Assembly (NCBI RefSeq): GCF_016889705.1
Contig: NZ_CP069526.1
Coordinates: 2,294,001 to 2,358,000, forward strand
DNA: 64,000 bases
Direction: 5' to 3'
Origin: Amycolatopsis sp. FDAARGOS 1241
GTDB lineage: Bacteria; Actinomycetota; Actinomycetes; Mycobacteriales; Pseudonocardiaceae
The notes beneath the pieces were generated by a model, which made no database searches, was not told the origin of the DNA, and saw only the letters and a program-made list of their open reading frames with translations. Shown one piece after another: positions 17,392-27,159 of the stretch. Both the position numbers and the translations under genes were made by a program. Within the stretch, counting starts at the first letter, position 1; every line of letters starts with the position of its first letter.

Positions 17392-18030
17392 GTGGTGCGC
17401 ACCGCGATGGCCGTCGTTTCGGCGGTGGTCGCCGTGCTCGCGCTCGCCGCGGGCGTCATCGTGCTGACCTGGGGTCCGGCGCCGGCGCTGATCGCCACCG
17501 CGGAACCGCCTCCGGGCTCGCTGCCGGGCGAGGACGGTGCGCCCGCCGAGCTGCCGGCGGACGGCGCCCCTATTGGCGTGCAGCGCCCCGGCAGCGTGCG
17601 GCTGCCCGACGGGTCCGAAGCCCGGCTCGTGCGCACCGAGGTGACGCGCGACGGCATCCTGCCCATCCCGCGCGGCCTCGGCGACGCCGCCTGGTGGGGC
17701 GCCCGCCTCGGCGCCACGCAGGGCGCGGCCGTGTTGTCGGGCCACGTGAACTGGGCCGGCACGAAGGGACCGTTCGACGACCTCTGGCGCGTCAGGACCG
17801 GCGACAACGTCAGCATCGTCGACTCCTCCGGCGGCCGGTGGCTCTACCGCGTGACGGGTGCCGCGACCCTGCGCAAGGAACAGCTCCCGGCGCAGGCCCC
17901 GCAGTGGTTCGCCCAGACGGGCCCGCACCGGCTGGTGCTCGTCACCTGCGGCGGCGACTACCTCGGCGGCACCGAGGGCTACGACGAGAACCGCATCGTC
18001 ACGGCGAACCTCATCTCGCGCCCCGACTGA
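17392..18030 (+). CDS. Class F sortase
   Basis: Sortases are membrane-bound cysteine transpeptidases that attach proteins to the cell wall or to each other. The 212-residue product has an N-terminal membrane anchor (about residues 5-28), catalytic His118 in LSGHVNWAG, Cys186 in LVTCGGDY and Arg201 in EGYDENR. The short length and sequence fit the actinobacterial class F group. It follows a secreted anchored protein by six bases and is followed by a second, frameshifted sortase of the same class. Confidence 0.93.
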   Translation: MVRTAMAVVSAVVAVLALAAGVIVLTWGPAPALIATAEPPPGSLPGEDGAPAELPADGAPIGVQRPGSVRLPDGSEARLVRTEVTRDGILPIPRGLGDAAWWGARLGATQGAAVLSGHVNWAGTKGPFDDLWRVRTGDNVSIVDSSGGRWLYRVTGAATLRKEQLPAQAPQWFAQTGPHRLVLVTCGGDYLGGTEGYDENRIVTANLISRPD

Positions 18031-18109
18031 GCCGGCTCAACTCCGGGCAACCCCTGCCGCCGCCCGCAGCATGTCTCCCTGCGCACGACACGCCGGAGCA
18101 GGGAGCACG

Positions 18110-18750
18110 ATGCAAGGGACTCGAGCACGGGCCGCGCGGACGACGTGGGTACTGGCCGCCGTCGGGGCCGTGGTGGTGACGGCTTTCGTCGCCGCGCTGC
18201 TGATCTTCACCGGTAAGGATGAGCCGACGTTCGCGAGCGGGACCGCGCCGGTCTCCGCGGAACAGCACCCGGCCCGGGCCGCGGGAAAGCCGGCCGACCC
18301 GGGCCGCACGCCCGCCACCGTCGTCCTGCCCGCGGGCGGCACGGCGAAGCTCGTGGCCGAGCAGGTCGGCGACGACGGCGCCCTGCCGATCCCGCAGGGC
18401 CTCGGCGAAGCCGCGTGGTGGGGCTCGGGCCTCGGCGCCGACCACGGCGTCACGCTGTTGTCCGGCCACGTGAACCGGCAGGGCCGCACCGGTCCGTTCG
18501 ACCGGCTCTGGCGGATGACGCAGGGGCAGACCGTGACCGTCACGGACACGTCCGGCGGCCGGTGGAGGTACCGCGTCGACGAGGTCCGCACGATCCCGAA
18601 GGCCGGCCTGGCGGGGAGTCCGCGAAGCTGTTTTCGCCGGACGGGCCGCACGAACTGGTGCTCGTGACGTGCGGCGGGGACTACGTCGGTGGCACCGAGG
18701 GCTACGACGACAACCGGGTCGTGACGGCGTCGCTGACCGGCCGCCCGTGA
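18110..18750 (+). pseudogene. Second class F sortase, frameshifted by one base
   Basis: The N-terminal frame from ATG 18110 encodes a membrane anchor and the catalytic His120 (LSGHVNRQG). It then runs out of frame and stops at 18667. The catalytic Cys (LVTCGGDYVGG) and Arg (GYDDNR) lie in another frame that ends at 18750. One extra G in the run at 18613-18616 would restore a sortase of about 213 residues. Either the strain has lost this enzyme or the assembly has a one-base error. It is a close paralogue of the preceding sortase. Confidence 0.85.
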
Positions 18751-18844
18751 GCTCGGCTCACCTCGCCCGAAGCACCGCGGGGGCGGCCGGATAGGCTGGA
18801 CGTCCTAGTCAGACAACCGTCCCCGCATGCTTCCGGAGCGTGGA

Positions 18845-20233
18845 GTGCCCGCCAACACCATCGAAACCGTCGTCAGTTTGTGCAAGCGCCGTGGCTTCGT
18901 CTTCCCGTCGGGAGAGATCTACGGCGGCACCAGGTCGGCGTGGGACTACGGGCCGCTCGGCGTGGAGCTGAAGGACAACATCAAACGCCAGTGGTGGAAG
19001 ACCATGGTGCAGGGCCGCGAGGACGTCGTCGGCCTCGACTCGTCCGTGATCCTGCCGCGCCAGGTCTGGGTGGCCTCCGGCCACGTGAACGTGTTCACCG
19101 ACCCGCTGATCGAGTGCCTCCACTGCCACAAGCGCTTCCGCGCCGACCAGCTGGCCGAGGACTACGAGGCGCGCACGGGCAAGCAGACGTCCGAGGACGA
19201 CCTGTCCGACGTGCCGTGCCCCAACTGCGGCACGCGCGGCCGCTACACCGCGCCGCGCGACTTCAACATGATGCTCAAGACCTACCTCGGCCCGGTCGAG
19301 TCCGAGGAAGGCCTGCACTACCTGCGCCCGGAGACCGCGCAGGGCATCTTCATCAACTTCCTCAACGTGCAGCAGGCGTCGCGCAAGAAGCCGCCGTTCG
19401 GCATCGGCCAGATCGGCAAGTCGTTCCGCAACGAGATCACGCCGGGCAATTTCATCTTCCGCACGCGCGAGTTCGAGCAGATGGAGATGGAGTTCTTCGT
19501 CGAGCCGGGCGAGGACGAGCGCTGGCACCAGTACTGGATCGACCAGCGCACCGAGTGGTACAAGGACCTCGGCATCAAGCCGGAGAACCTGCGCCACTTC
19601 GAGCACCCGAAGGAAAAGCTCTCGCACTACGCGAAGCGCACCGTCGACATCGAGTACCGGTTCGACTTCAACGCCGGCCAGGAGTGGGGAGAGCTCGAAG
19701 GCATCGCCAACCGCACCGACTTCGACCTCACCACGCACTCGAACCACTCAGGCGTGGATCTGTCGTTCTTCGACCAGGCGTCGGGCCAGCGCTACCGCCC
19801 GTTCGTGATCGAGCCGGCGGCCGGCGTGGGCCGCTCGATGATGGCGTTCCTCGTCGACTCCTACGACGAGGAAGAGGTCTCCAACGCCAAGGGCGGCACC
19901 GACAAGCGCACCGTGCTGCACCTCGACCCGCGGCTCGCGCCGTTCAAGGCCGCGGTGCTGCCCCTCTCGCGCAACGCCGACCTCTCGCCCAAGGCGCGCG
20001 ACCTGGCGGCCACCCTGCGCAAGCACTGGAACGTCGACTTCGACGACGCGCAGGCCATCGGCCGCCGCTACCGCCGCCAGGACGAGATCGGCACGCCGTA
20101 CTGCGTCACCGTGGACTTCGACACCCTCGACGACCAGGCCGTCACGGTCCGCGAGCGCGACAGCATGACCCAGGAGCGCATCGCGATCGACAAGGTCGAG
20201 GAGTACCTGGCTCCGCGCCTGCTCGGCTGCTGA
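18845..20233 (+). CDS. glyS: Glycyl-tRNA synthetase (class II, homodimeric)
   Basis: This enzyme charges tRNA-Gly. The protein has [25 protein letters not shown] near the N-terminus, class II motif 2 around [20 protein letters not shown], motif 3 near [13 protein letters not shown] and the C-terminal anticodon-binding domain. I chose the GTG at 18845 because GGAG lies five bases upstream and gives the usual N-terminus (462 residues). An ATG at 18827 would add six residues and has no clear ribosome site. Confidence 0.95.
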   Translation: MPANTIETVVSLCKRRGFVFPSGEIYGGTRSAWDYGPLGVELKDNIKRQWWKTMVQGREDVVGLDSSVILPRQVWVASGHVNVFTDPLIECLHCHKRFRADQLAEDYEARTGKQTSEDDLSDVPCPNCGTRGRYTAPRDFNMMLKTYLGPVESEEGLHYLRPETAQGIFINFLNVQQASRKKPPFGIGQIGKSFRNEITPGNFIFRTREFEQMEMEFFVEPGEDERWHQYWIDQRTEWYKDLGIKPENLRHFEHPKEKLSHYAKRTVDIEYRFDFNAGQEWGELEGIANRTDFDLTTHSNHSGVDLSFFDQASGQRYRPFVIEPAAGVGRSMMAFLVDSYDEEEVSNAKGGTDKRTVLHLDPRLAPFKAAVLPLSRNADLSPKARDLAATLRKHWNVDFDDAQAIGRRYRRQDEIGTPYCVTVDFDTLDDQAVTVRERDSMTQERIAIDKVEEYLAPRLLGC

Positions 20234-20251
20234 GCGGCCCCCGCCTGACCA

Positions 20252-20282
20252 CGGCCCTTCCCCGCCTCCCGGGGGAGGGCCG
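20252..20282 (+). terminator. Strong hairpin terminator after glyS
   Basis: CGGCCCT (20252-20258) pairs with AGGGCCG (20276-20282), and an inner CCCC-GGGG stem joined by a T-G wobble surrounds a seven-base loop. It lies 18 bases past the glyS stop and has no U-tract, which is common for actinobacterial terminators. Confidence 0.7.
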
Positions 20283-20376
20283 TCGTGCTGTGCGTAGCGA
20301 CCCCTGACACCTGTCACGGTCACGACGTGACGCTCGACCTGCGGACGGTGCGCGCCGCAGCGGCAGGCTTCAGTGC

Positions 20377-21339
20377 ATGGAATCCACACAGGCAACGCGA
20401 GGGGCGCGGGACTTGGCGGCGGGGGCCGCCGTCCGGTTGAGCGGGCTGAAGAAGCACTACGGCCCGGTGCGGGCCGTAGACGGGGTCGACCTGACGATCG
20501 CGCCGGGGGAGGTCGTGGCGCTGCTCGGGCCCAACGGCGCGGGCAAATCGACCACCGTCGACATGATCCTGGGGCTCAGCAAGCCCGACGCGGGCGAGGT
20601 CACGGTCTTCGGCAAGACCCCCGGCGACGCGGTGCGCGCCGGGATGATCGGGGCGATGCTGCAGGGCGGTGCGCTGCTCGACGACCTCACGGTGCGCGAG
20701 ACCGTGCGCATGGTCGCGAAGCTGCACCGCACGCCGATGCCGCTCGCGCAGGCCCTGGCGAGCGCGGGCATCGAGGACATCGCCGACCGGCGGGCGAACA
20801 AGCTGTCCGGCGGACAGAAGCAGCGCGTGCGGTTCGCCGTCGCGCTCGTGTCGGACCCCGACCTGCTGGTGCTCGACGAGCCGACGGCCGCCATGGACGT
20901 GGGCACGCGCCGCGAGTTCTGGAAGTCCATGTACTCCTTCACCGACACCGGCCGCACCGTGCTGTTCGCGACGCACTACCTGGAGGAGGCCGAGGAGTTC
21001 GCCGACCGCGTGGTGGTGATGCGGTCCGGCCGCGTCGTCGCCGACGGGTCGGTCGCCCAGGTGCGCGCGCTCGCCGGCGGCCGCACCATCCGCGCGGTGC
21101 TGCTGGGCGCCACCGAGGCGACCGAACGCCTCGTGGCGACGCTGCCCGCCCTCACCGGCTTCGAGCTGCGCGGTGACCGCGTCGCCATCTGCAGCAGCGA
21201 CTCGGACACCACCTTGCGCGCGCTCATGGCCGCTGTCCCGGCCGTGCGCGACATCGAGATCGGCGCCGTCGGCCTCGAAGGCGCGTTCCTGTCCCTCACC
21301 TCCGATGACGACACCGAAGCGGAAGAAGCAGCCCGATGA
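20377..21339 (+). CDS. ABC transporter ATP-binding protein (ABC-2 exporter type)
   Basis: The 320-residue ATPase has Walker A GPNGAGKST, the Q-loop region MLQGGALLDDLTVRE, signature LSGGQKQR and Walker B LLVLDEPTAAMD. A DrrA-like C-terminal extension (about 225-320) follows. It overlaps the permease gene by ATGA. Together with the downstream histidine kinase and response regulator it looks like a self-contained sensing and export unit for a drug, lipid or antimicrobial peptide. The substrate is unknown. Confidence 0.93.
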   Translation: MESTQATRGARDLAAGAAVRLSGLKKHYGPVRAVDGVDLTIAPGEVVALLGPNGAGKSTTVDMILGLSKPDAGEVTVFGKTPGDAVRAGMIGAMLQGGALLDDLTVRETVRMVAKLHRTPMPLAQALASAGIEDIADRRANKLSGGQKQRVRFAVALVSDPDLLVLDEPTAAMDVGTRREFWKSMYSFTDTGRTVLFATHYLEEAEEFADRVVVMRSGRVVADGSVAQVRALAGGRTIRAVLLGATEATERLVATLPALTGFELRGDRVAICSSDSDTTLRALMAAVPAVRDIEIGAVGLEGAFLSLTSDDDTEAEEAAR

Positions 21340-22076
21340 ACCCGTCCTACCTCGCCGTCGAGATTCGCCGGCTGTTGCGCTCCGTGCGGTTCCTCATCTT
21401 CGTCGTCGCCTTCCCCGTGCTGATGTTCCTGTTGCAGGCCAACGTCTTCACCAAGGCGAGCGATCCGGACCACGCCGCGATCGTGGCCGTGGTCATGATC
21501 AACATGATGGCGTTCGGCACGTTCGCCGCCGCCACGACCAACGGCACCCGGCTCGCTCTCGAACGCGCCACCGGGTGGCAGCGGCAGCTGCGGCTCACCC
21601 CGCTCTCGGGCGCGTCCTACCTCGGCGGCAAGGCCGTGTCCGGCCTGCTCGTGGGCCTGCCCGCGCTGCTGCTGGTGCCGCTCGTCGCGATCTTCGTCGA
21701 GCACGTCCACCTCGGCGGCGGCGACTGGCTGCGCATAATCGCCGGTCTGTGGCTCGGCACCATCCCGCTGGTGCTGCTGGGCCTGCTGCTCGGCCAGCTG
21801 GGCACATCTGAGTCGATGCAGCCGATTTCGATGATCGTGATGCTCGGCATGGGTTTCCTCGGCGGCCTGTGGATCCCGATCGAGAGCATGCCCTCGTGGA
21901 TGCACGACGTCGCGCAGCTGCTGCCCACCTACTGGCTGATCGGCCTGGTGCGCCCGGCCGTGACCAACGAGCTCCTGGTGAGTTTCCCGGCCGCGATGGC
22001 GGTACTGGCGGGCTGGACCATTGTGCTCGGGGCGTTCGTGATCAGGCGTTACCGTAAGGACAGCGCCCAGGTCTGA
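21336..22076 (+). CDS. ABC-2 type transporter permease
   Basis: The 246-residue protein has six hydrophobic segments and the ABC-2 pattern: a first helix near residues 20-40, LERATGWQRQLRLTPLSG in the middle and GFLGGLWIPIESMPSWM near the last loop. It pairs with the upstream ATPase through ATGA overlap. It ends 21 bases before the histidine kinase gene, so all four genes probably share one transcript. Confidence 0.92.
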   Translation: MNPSYLAVEIRRLLRSVRFLIFVVAFPVLMFLLQANVFTKASDPDHAAIVAVVMINMMAFGTFAAATTNGTRLALERATGWQRQLRLTPLSGASYLGGKAVSGLLVGLPALLLVPLVAIFVEHVHLGGGDWLRIIAGLWLGTIPLVLLGLLLGQLGTSESMQPISMIVMLGMGFLGGLWIPIESMPSWMHDVAQLLPTYWLIGLVRPAVTNELLVSFPAAMAVLAGWTIVLGAFVIRRYRKDSAQV

Positions 22077-22097
22077 CCGGGACGGGAGGGAACGACG

Positions 22098-23327
22098 GTG
22101 CAGCGCAAGAGGGAAGAGCCCGGGTCGATCGCGGTCACGCGGTTCCGGTTCGCGCTCGGTGATGCGGCCTCGTGGTGGGACGACCCGATGATCGGGCACC
22201 GGGGCGGCCCCCACAAGATCGGCTGGCCGATCTTCGCGGCGCTCTTCCTGCTGCCGTTCTTCGTCCCGGCGACCCGTCGGCTCGTCGAGGGCCAGGGCCC
22301 GGCGGCGGTGCGGGTGCTGCTGGCGCTGATGATGTACGCGTACGGCGCCTGTTACGTGGTCTTCCCGGTCGTGTTCGGCAAGCCGCGCCGGATCAAGCTC
22401 ACCTTCGGGGTGGTGATGCTGGCGCTGGGCCTGCTCTCGACACTGCTGCTGGATTCGAGCCCGTACATCCTGCTCTACGCGACCGCCACGCTCGCCTTCC
22501 TCTTCCCGGCGGGCTGGGCGGTGATCCTCGACGCGCTGGCGCTGGGCTCGATCGCGATCGTGCTGCTGGTCGACGGCCGGCTCGACGCCGACGGCGGCGA
22601 CCTGATCTCCGTCGGCGGGATCACGCTGGCGATGTTCTTCATGGCCAACCTGATCCGGGCGGTCCGCCGGCTCGAGCGCGCCAATGAGGAGATCGCGACG
22701 CTGGCCGTGGCCAACGAGCGCCAGCGCGTGGCGCGCGACCTGCACGACCTGCTGGGCCACAGCCTCACCACGATCACCGTGAAGGCCGGCTTGGCCCGGC
22801 GCGTGCTGGAGAGCTCGGGTGACGTCGGTCGGGCGGTCGAGGAGATCCGCGAGGTGGAGACGCTGACCCGCAGCGCGTTGTCCGACGTGCGCCTGACCGT
22901 GTCGGAGTACCGCGAGGTGTCACTGGCCGCCGAGCTCGCCGGAGCGCGCGCGGCGCTGCGGGCCGGGGAGATCGACGCGGACCTGCCCTACGCCGTGGAC
23001 AACGTGCTGCCGCAGCTGCAGAGCACCTTCGGGTACGTGCTGCGTGAGGCCGTCACCAACGTGCTCCGGCACTCGGGAGCCAAGCGGGTGCGCGTGCGGC
23101 TGGGCCGCGACTGGCTGGAGATCGACGACGACGGCACGGGGGCCGACGCCGCGCCCGGTAACGGGCTGCGCGGGCTCACCGAGCGGGTCGGCGTGGTCGG
23201 CGGGACCTTGCGCAGCGGTCCGCGGCCCGGGGGAGGGTGGGTCGTCCGCGCGGAGGTGCCGGCCCCTGGTCCGGCACCGGTGGCCGCCCCGGCGGTGCGT
23301 GCCGAACCCGCGGGAGGACTGGCGTGA
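22098..23327 (+). CDS. Sensor histidine kinase (NarL/DesK-type, HisKA_3)
   Basis: The 409-residue kinase has an N-terminal membrane region of about five helices (residues 40-190) and little extracellular sequence, suggesting sensing within the membrane. The dimerization motif RDLHDLLGHSLTTI places the phospho-acceptor His near residue 216. An HATPase domain with REAVTNVLRHSGAKRV and DDDGTG follows. The start is GTG. It overlaps its response regulator by GTGA. Control of the ABC exporter upstream is the likely output. Confidence 0.93.
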   Translation: MQRKREEPGSIAVTRFRFALGDAASWWDDPMIGHRGGPHKIGWPIFAALFLLPFFVPATRRLVEGQGPAAVRVLLALMMYAYGACYVVFPVVFGKPRRIKLTFGVVMLALGLLSTLLLDSSPYILLYATATLAFLFPAGWAVILDALALGSIAIVLLVDGRLDADGGDLISVGGITLAMFFMANLIRAVRRLERANEEIATLAVANERQRVARDLHDLLGHSLTTITVKAGLARRVLESSGDVGRAVEEIREVETLTRSALSDVRLTVSEYREVSLAAELAGARAALRAGEIDADLPYAVDNVLPQLQSTFGYVLREAVTNVLRHSGAKRVRVRLGRDWLEIDDDGTGADAAPGNGLRGLTERVGVVGGTLRSGPRPGGGWVVRAEVPAPGPAPVAAPAVRAEPAGGLA

Positions 23328-23929
23328 TCCGCGTGCTGCTGGCCGACGACCAGGCGATGGTGCGGGGGGCGCTGGCCACCGTGCTCGACCTGGAGTCGGA
23401 CATCGAGGTCGTCGGGCAGGTCGGCTCGGGCGACGAGGTGCTGGCCGCGGCCAAGGAGACCTCGCCCGACGTCGCGTTGCTCGACGTGCAGATGCCCGGC
23501 AAGGACGGTCTCAGGGCGGCGGCGGAGCTGCACGCGGCGCTGCCCTCGTGCCGGGTGATCATCTGCACCACGTTCGGCCGGCCGGGGTACCTGGCCCGCG
23601 CGATGGCCGCGGGGGCGTCGGGGTTCGTGGTGAAGGACGCGCCGCCGGAGCAGCTCGTGGAAGCCGTGCGTCGCGTCCACAGTGGACTGCGCGTGGTGGA
23701 CCCCGCCCTGGCGGCCGAATCGCTGGCGACGGGGGCGAGTCCGCTCACCGCGCGCGAGCGCGACGTCCTGTCGACCGCGCGCGACGGCAGCACGGTCGCC
23801 GACATCGCAAAGACGTTGTTCCTGTCCGAAGGCACGGTGCGCAACCACTTGTCGGCCGCGATCGGCAAAACGGGCGCGCGGACGCGGGCCGAAGCCGTGC
23901 GGCTGGCCGAAGAACGCGGCTGGCTCTGA
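23324..23929 (+). CDS. LuxR/NarL-family response regulator
   Basis: The 201-residue regulator has a receiver domain with the acidic pair DD at 8-9, phospho-acceptor Asp54 (LLDVQMPGKDG) and Lys near 104. A C-terminal LuxR HTH follows (LTARERDVLSTARDGSTVADIAKTLFLSEGTVRNHL, split across about 140-180). The GTG start overlaps the kinase stop. It probably regulates the adjacent ABC transporter genes. Confidence 0.94.
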   Translation: MIRVLLADDQAMVRGALATVLDLESDIEVVGQVGSGDEVLAAAKETSPDVALLDVQMPGKDGLRAAAELHAALPSCRVIICTTFGRPGYLARAMAAGASGFVVKDAPPEQLVEAVRRVHSGLRVVDPALAAESLATGASPLTARERDVLSTARDGSTVADIAKTLFLSEGTVRNHLSAAIGKTGARTRAEAVRLAEERGWL

Positions 23930-23971
23930 CGCCGGGGTGCCTGCGCCGGGAACGCGTCCGGCTCTGAAAAG

Positions 23972-24631
23972 ATGGCGGGCATGAACGCCGTGAGGACCCC
24001 GCCGACCAAGGTGAGCTGGCTGCGCCGGATCGCGTTCGGTCTGGTGCTCGTGGTGCTGGCTCTGGTCGGCGGCACGGCGTTTCGCGTATGGCAGGTCGCG
24101 CGGGACAACGACCGCACGCCGGCCGACGTGATCGTCGTGCTCGGTGCCGCGCAGTACAACGGCAAACCGTCGGACATCTTCTCGGCGCGCCTGGAGAAGG
24201 CGCGGCAGCTCTACGCCGCCGGCGTCGCGAAGACCGTGGTGACCGCCGGCGGCAAGAAGGAAGCCGACAACTACACCGAGGCGGCGGCCGGCGCGCGGTG
24301 GCTGACGCAGCACGGCGTGCCGCGCTCGGCGACGCTCGCGGTCGGGGAGGGCAGCGACACGCTGCGGAGCCTGCGGGCCGTCGCCGAGCAGGTACAGGCG
24401 CGCGGCTGGCACACCGTGGTGCTCGTGAGCGACCCGTGGCACTCCTACCGCGCGCGGACGATGACCGAGGACCTCGGGCTCGACGCGTGGGTCGCGCCTA
24501 CGCACAGCGGGCCGATCGTGCAGGAGCGCAGCACGCAGGTGCGCTACATCGTGCGCGAGACCGGGGCGCTGCTGTTCTACGAGCTCACGAACTCGCCGGC
24601 CGACGAGTTGTTCGACACCGTGCTCGGCTGA
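23972..24631 (+). CDS. YdcF/SanA-like DUF218 membrane-anchored protein
   Basis: The 219-residue protein has one N-terminal membrane helix (about 18-42) and a DUF218 domain beginning ADVIVVLGAAQYNGKPSDIFSARL. It continues with VVTAGGKKEADNY, LVSDPWHSYRARTM and a C-terminal conserved helix. DUF218 proteins such as SanA and YdcF are linked to envelope barrier function or S-adenosylmethionine binding, but no reaction is established. Two Met codons lie near the start; the first is used. Confidence 0.85.
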   Translation: MAGMNAVRTPPTKVSWLRRIAFGLVLVVLALVGGTAFRVWQVARDNDRTPADVIVVLGAAQYNGKPSDIFSARLEKARQLYAAGVAKTVVTAGGKKEADNYTEAAAGARWLTQHGVPRSATLAVGEGSDTLRSLRAVAEQVQARGWHTVVLVSDPWHSYRARTMTEDLGLDAWVAPTHSGPIVQERSTQVRYIVRETGALLFYELTNSPADELFDTVLG

Positions 24632-24661
24632 ACTGTCGGTGGCCGCGCTTAAGCTGGCTGA

Positions 24662-25939
24662 GTGAGTGAGGGGTACGCCGAGCACGACCGCGCCCGGGTG
24701 CTGGCCGAGGCACCCAAGGGCGCGGCGCTGGCGGGCGCGCGGCCGGACGGGCGCAGCGACTTCGCGCGCGACCGCGCCCGCGTGCTGCACTCGGCGGCGC
24801 TGCGGCGGCTCGCCGGCAAGACGCAGGTGGTCGGTCCCGGAGAGGGAGCAGAGGTCAGCGGGGTGCCGCGTACGCGGCTCACGCATTCGCTGGAGGTCGC
24901 GCAGATCGGCCGCGGGATCGCCGAGGAGCTGGGGGCGGACCCGGACCTCGTCGACACCGCGGGGCTCGCGCACGACATCGGGCACCCGCCCTTCGGGCAC
25001 AACGGCGAGCAGGCCCTCGACGAGGTCGCCCAGGCGTGCGGCGGGTTCGAGGGCAACGCGCAGACGCTGCGCATCCTCACCCGGCTCGAGCCGAAGGCCG
25101 TCGACGACTCCGGCGAGGCCGCGGGCTTGAACCTCACGCGCGCGTGCCTCGACGCGACCACGAAGTACCCGTGGCAGCGCCGGCCGGGGCAGCCGAAGTA
25201 CGGCGTGTACACCGACGACGTGCCGGTGTTCGAGTGGGCGCGCGAGGGCGCGCCCGGCGAGCGGCGGTGTCTCGAGGCGCAGATCATGGATTGGTCCGAC
25301 GATGTCGCGTACTCAGTGCACGACGTCGAGGACGGCGTGCTGGCGGGGCGCATCTCGCTCAGCGTGCTGGCCGACCCGGACGAGCGCGCCGCCGTCGCCG
25401 AAGCCGCGGCGCGGCACTTCTCCACGCTCTCGGCGTCCACTTTGGAGGGCGCGGCCAAGGAGCTGCTCGACCTGCCCTTGGTGGCTTCGCTGGTCCGCAC
25501 GGCGCCCGACGGCTCGCTGCGCGGTCAGGTGGCGTTGAAGCGCCTGACGAGCGAGCTGGTGGGCCGCTTCGCAACCGCGGCCGTCACCGGAACCCGCGGC
25601 GTTTACGGCGAAGGCCCCCTGACCCGCTACGGCGCCCGCCTGGCCGTCCCCGACCAGGTCGCGGCCGAGGTCGCGCTGCTCAAAGCCCTGGCGCTGCGCT
25701 ATGTCATGAGCGACCGCCGCCGCCTCGCCATGCAGGACGGTCAGCGCGAGCTCGTCGCCCAGCTGGTGGCCGCACTGGGCCGTCGCGCGCCGGAATCCCT
25801 GGACCCGCTGTTCGTCCCCTCCTGGCACGCGGCCCCCGACGACGCCGCGCGGCTGCGAGTGCTGGTCGACCAGGTCGCGTCCCTCACCGACGCCCAGGCC
25901 CACGAATGGCACCGCTGGCACGTCGGCCGGCACCCCTGA
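24662..25939 (+). CDS. dgt: Deoxyguanosinetriphosphate triphosphohydrolase-like protein
   Basis: dNTP triphosphohydrolases split dNTPs to deoxynucleosides and tripolyphosphate, controlling dNTP pools. The 425-residue protein has the HD-domain ligands H75 ([13 protein letters not shown]) and H104-D105 ([15 protein letters not shown]), and the family start [20 protein letters not shown]. The start is GTG. The position upstream of dnaG, with only a few genes between, is typical of actinobacteria, where dgt and dnaG are often neighbours. Confidence 0.93.
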   Translation: MSEGYAEHDRARVLAEAPKGAALAGARPDGRSDFARDRARVLHSAALRRLAGKTQVVGPGEGAEVSGVPRTRLTHSLEVAQIGRGIAEELGADPDLVDTAGLAHDIGHPPFGHNGEQALDEVAQACGGFEGNAQTLRILTRLEPKAVDDSGEAAGLNLTRACLDATTKYPWQRRPGQPKYGVYTDDVPVFEWAREGAPGERRCLEAQIMDWSDDVAYSVHDVEDGVLAGRISLSVLADPDERAAVAEAAARHFSTLSASTLEGAAKELLDLPLVASLVRTAPDGSLRGQVALKRLTSELVGRFATAAVTGTRGVYGEGPLTRYGARLAVPDQVAAEVALLKALALRYVMSDRRRLAMQDGQRELVAQLVAALGRRAPESLDPLFVPSWHAAPDDAARLRVLVDQVASLTDAQAHEWHRWHVGRHP

Positions 25940-26070
25940 CGCCGGCCTGACGCAGCGTTCGGGCGCCGTGCACACCCCGCGATCGAGCGCCGCTTCGCCG
26001 AAAGTCGCAGCTGGGTCCCGGGTGATCGGTTCCGTGCCGCGGGAACCACCCGGTCGGGTACGGTCGCGAC

Positions 26071-27159
26071 ATGGCCGTGGACAGCCACTTGGACTTCACG
26101 CTCGCCCTGTGCCGGGCCGCGGCGGGGGGCGGGGACGACGCGTGTTTTTCGCCGTACTCGGCCGCGAGCGCGCTGGGGCTCGCGGCGCGGGCGGCGCGGG
26201 GGCGGACCGCCGACGAGCTGCGGGCCCTCCTGGCGTCGGGCAGCCAAGACCTCGACGCGCACGCCGCCGTGCTGCGCGAAGCCGGCGCGCTGGACGACGA
26301 CGCGCAGCTCGCCGTCGCGAACACGCTGTGGGCGTCGGACGCCGTCACGGTCGAGGGGACGTTCCTCGCACAGCTCGTCACCTGGCCCGGCGGCAAGGCC
26401 GAAACCGCGCCGTTCGCCACGGACCCCGAGGCCGCGCGTGAGCTGATCAACACCGATGTGGAGCGGACCACCCACGGGCTCATCCCGGAGCTCCTGCAGC
26501 CCGGCGCCGTGCACACCGACACGCGCGCCAGCCTCGTCAACGCGCTCTACCTCAAGACCGCGTGGCGCCACCCGTTCCCCGAAGGCGCCACCGCGCCCGC
26601 CGACTTCCACAGCCCCGGCGGCCCGCGGCGCGTGCCGACCATGCGCCTGGAAGCGACCGTCGGGTACCAGCGCCACGACGGCTGGCAGGTCGTCAGCCTC
26701 CCGGCCCACGGTGGGGTCGAGGCCGCGCTCCTGCTGCCCGACGGTGACCTCGAACCCGCCGAAGCCGCGCTGGACACGGCCAAGCTCGCGACGTTGGTGG
26801 AGCGCCCCCGGCGCCGGCTGCTCAGGCTCACCCTGCCCAAGATCAAGCTCGACGTGCGCACCGACCTCGACGCCGCCCTGCGCGGCCTCGGCGTGCGCGA
26901 GCTGTTCACCCAGGACGCCGACCTCACCGGGCTCACCGATTACCGCCCGCTGTGGGTGGACAGCGTCGTGCACCAGGCCGTGCTGCGCCTCGACGAGCAG
27001 GGCCTCGAAGGCGCGGCCGCCACCGCCATCCAGATGCGCACGCTGTCGATGTCCCCGGCCGAGCCGCTCGAAGTGCGGGTCGATCGGCCGTTCCTGCTGC
27101 TCGTCCGGCACGCCCGCACCGGTGCGGTGTACTTCTTCGCTCGGGTGGTGCGCCCGTAG
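26071..27159 (+). CDS. Serpin-family protease inhibitor
   Basis: Serpins trap serine or cysteine proteases by a suicide mechanism. The 362-residue length fits a minimal serpin core. The hinge DEQGLEGAAATAIQ starts near residue 308 and keeps the small residues needed for loop insertion. Aligned with antitrypsin spacing, P1-P1' is Leu325-Ser326, implying a chymotrypsin- or elastase-like target. The C-terminal VDRPFLLLVRHARTGAVYFFARV matches the family. No signal peptide is seen, so it may act inside the cell. It overlaps the next gene by one base. Confidence 0.92.
   Translation: MAVDSHLDFTLALCRAAAGGGDDACFSPYSAASALGLAARAARGRTADELRALLASGSQDLDAHAAVLREAGALDDDAQLAVANTLWASDAVTVEGTFLAQLVTWPGGKAETAPFATDPEAARELINTDVERTTHGLIPELLQPGAVHTDTRASLVNALYLKTAWRHPFPEGATAPADFHSPGGPRRVPTMRLEATVGYQRHDGWQVVSLPAHGGVEAALLLPDGDLEPAEAALDTAKLATLVERPRRRLLRLTLPKIKLDVRTDLDAALRGLGVRELFTQDADLTGLTDYRPLWVDSVVHQAVLRLDEQGLEGAAATAIQMRTLSMSPAEPLEVRVDRPFLLLVRHARTGAVYFFARVVRP

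Noticed and set aside
18605..18625. Programmed ribosomal frameshift in the second sortase
   Set aside because: The site lacks an X-XXY-YYZ heptamer and a convincing downstream structure; a missing base in a G run is simpler.
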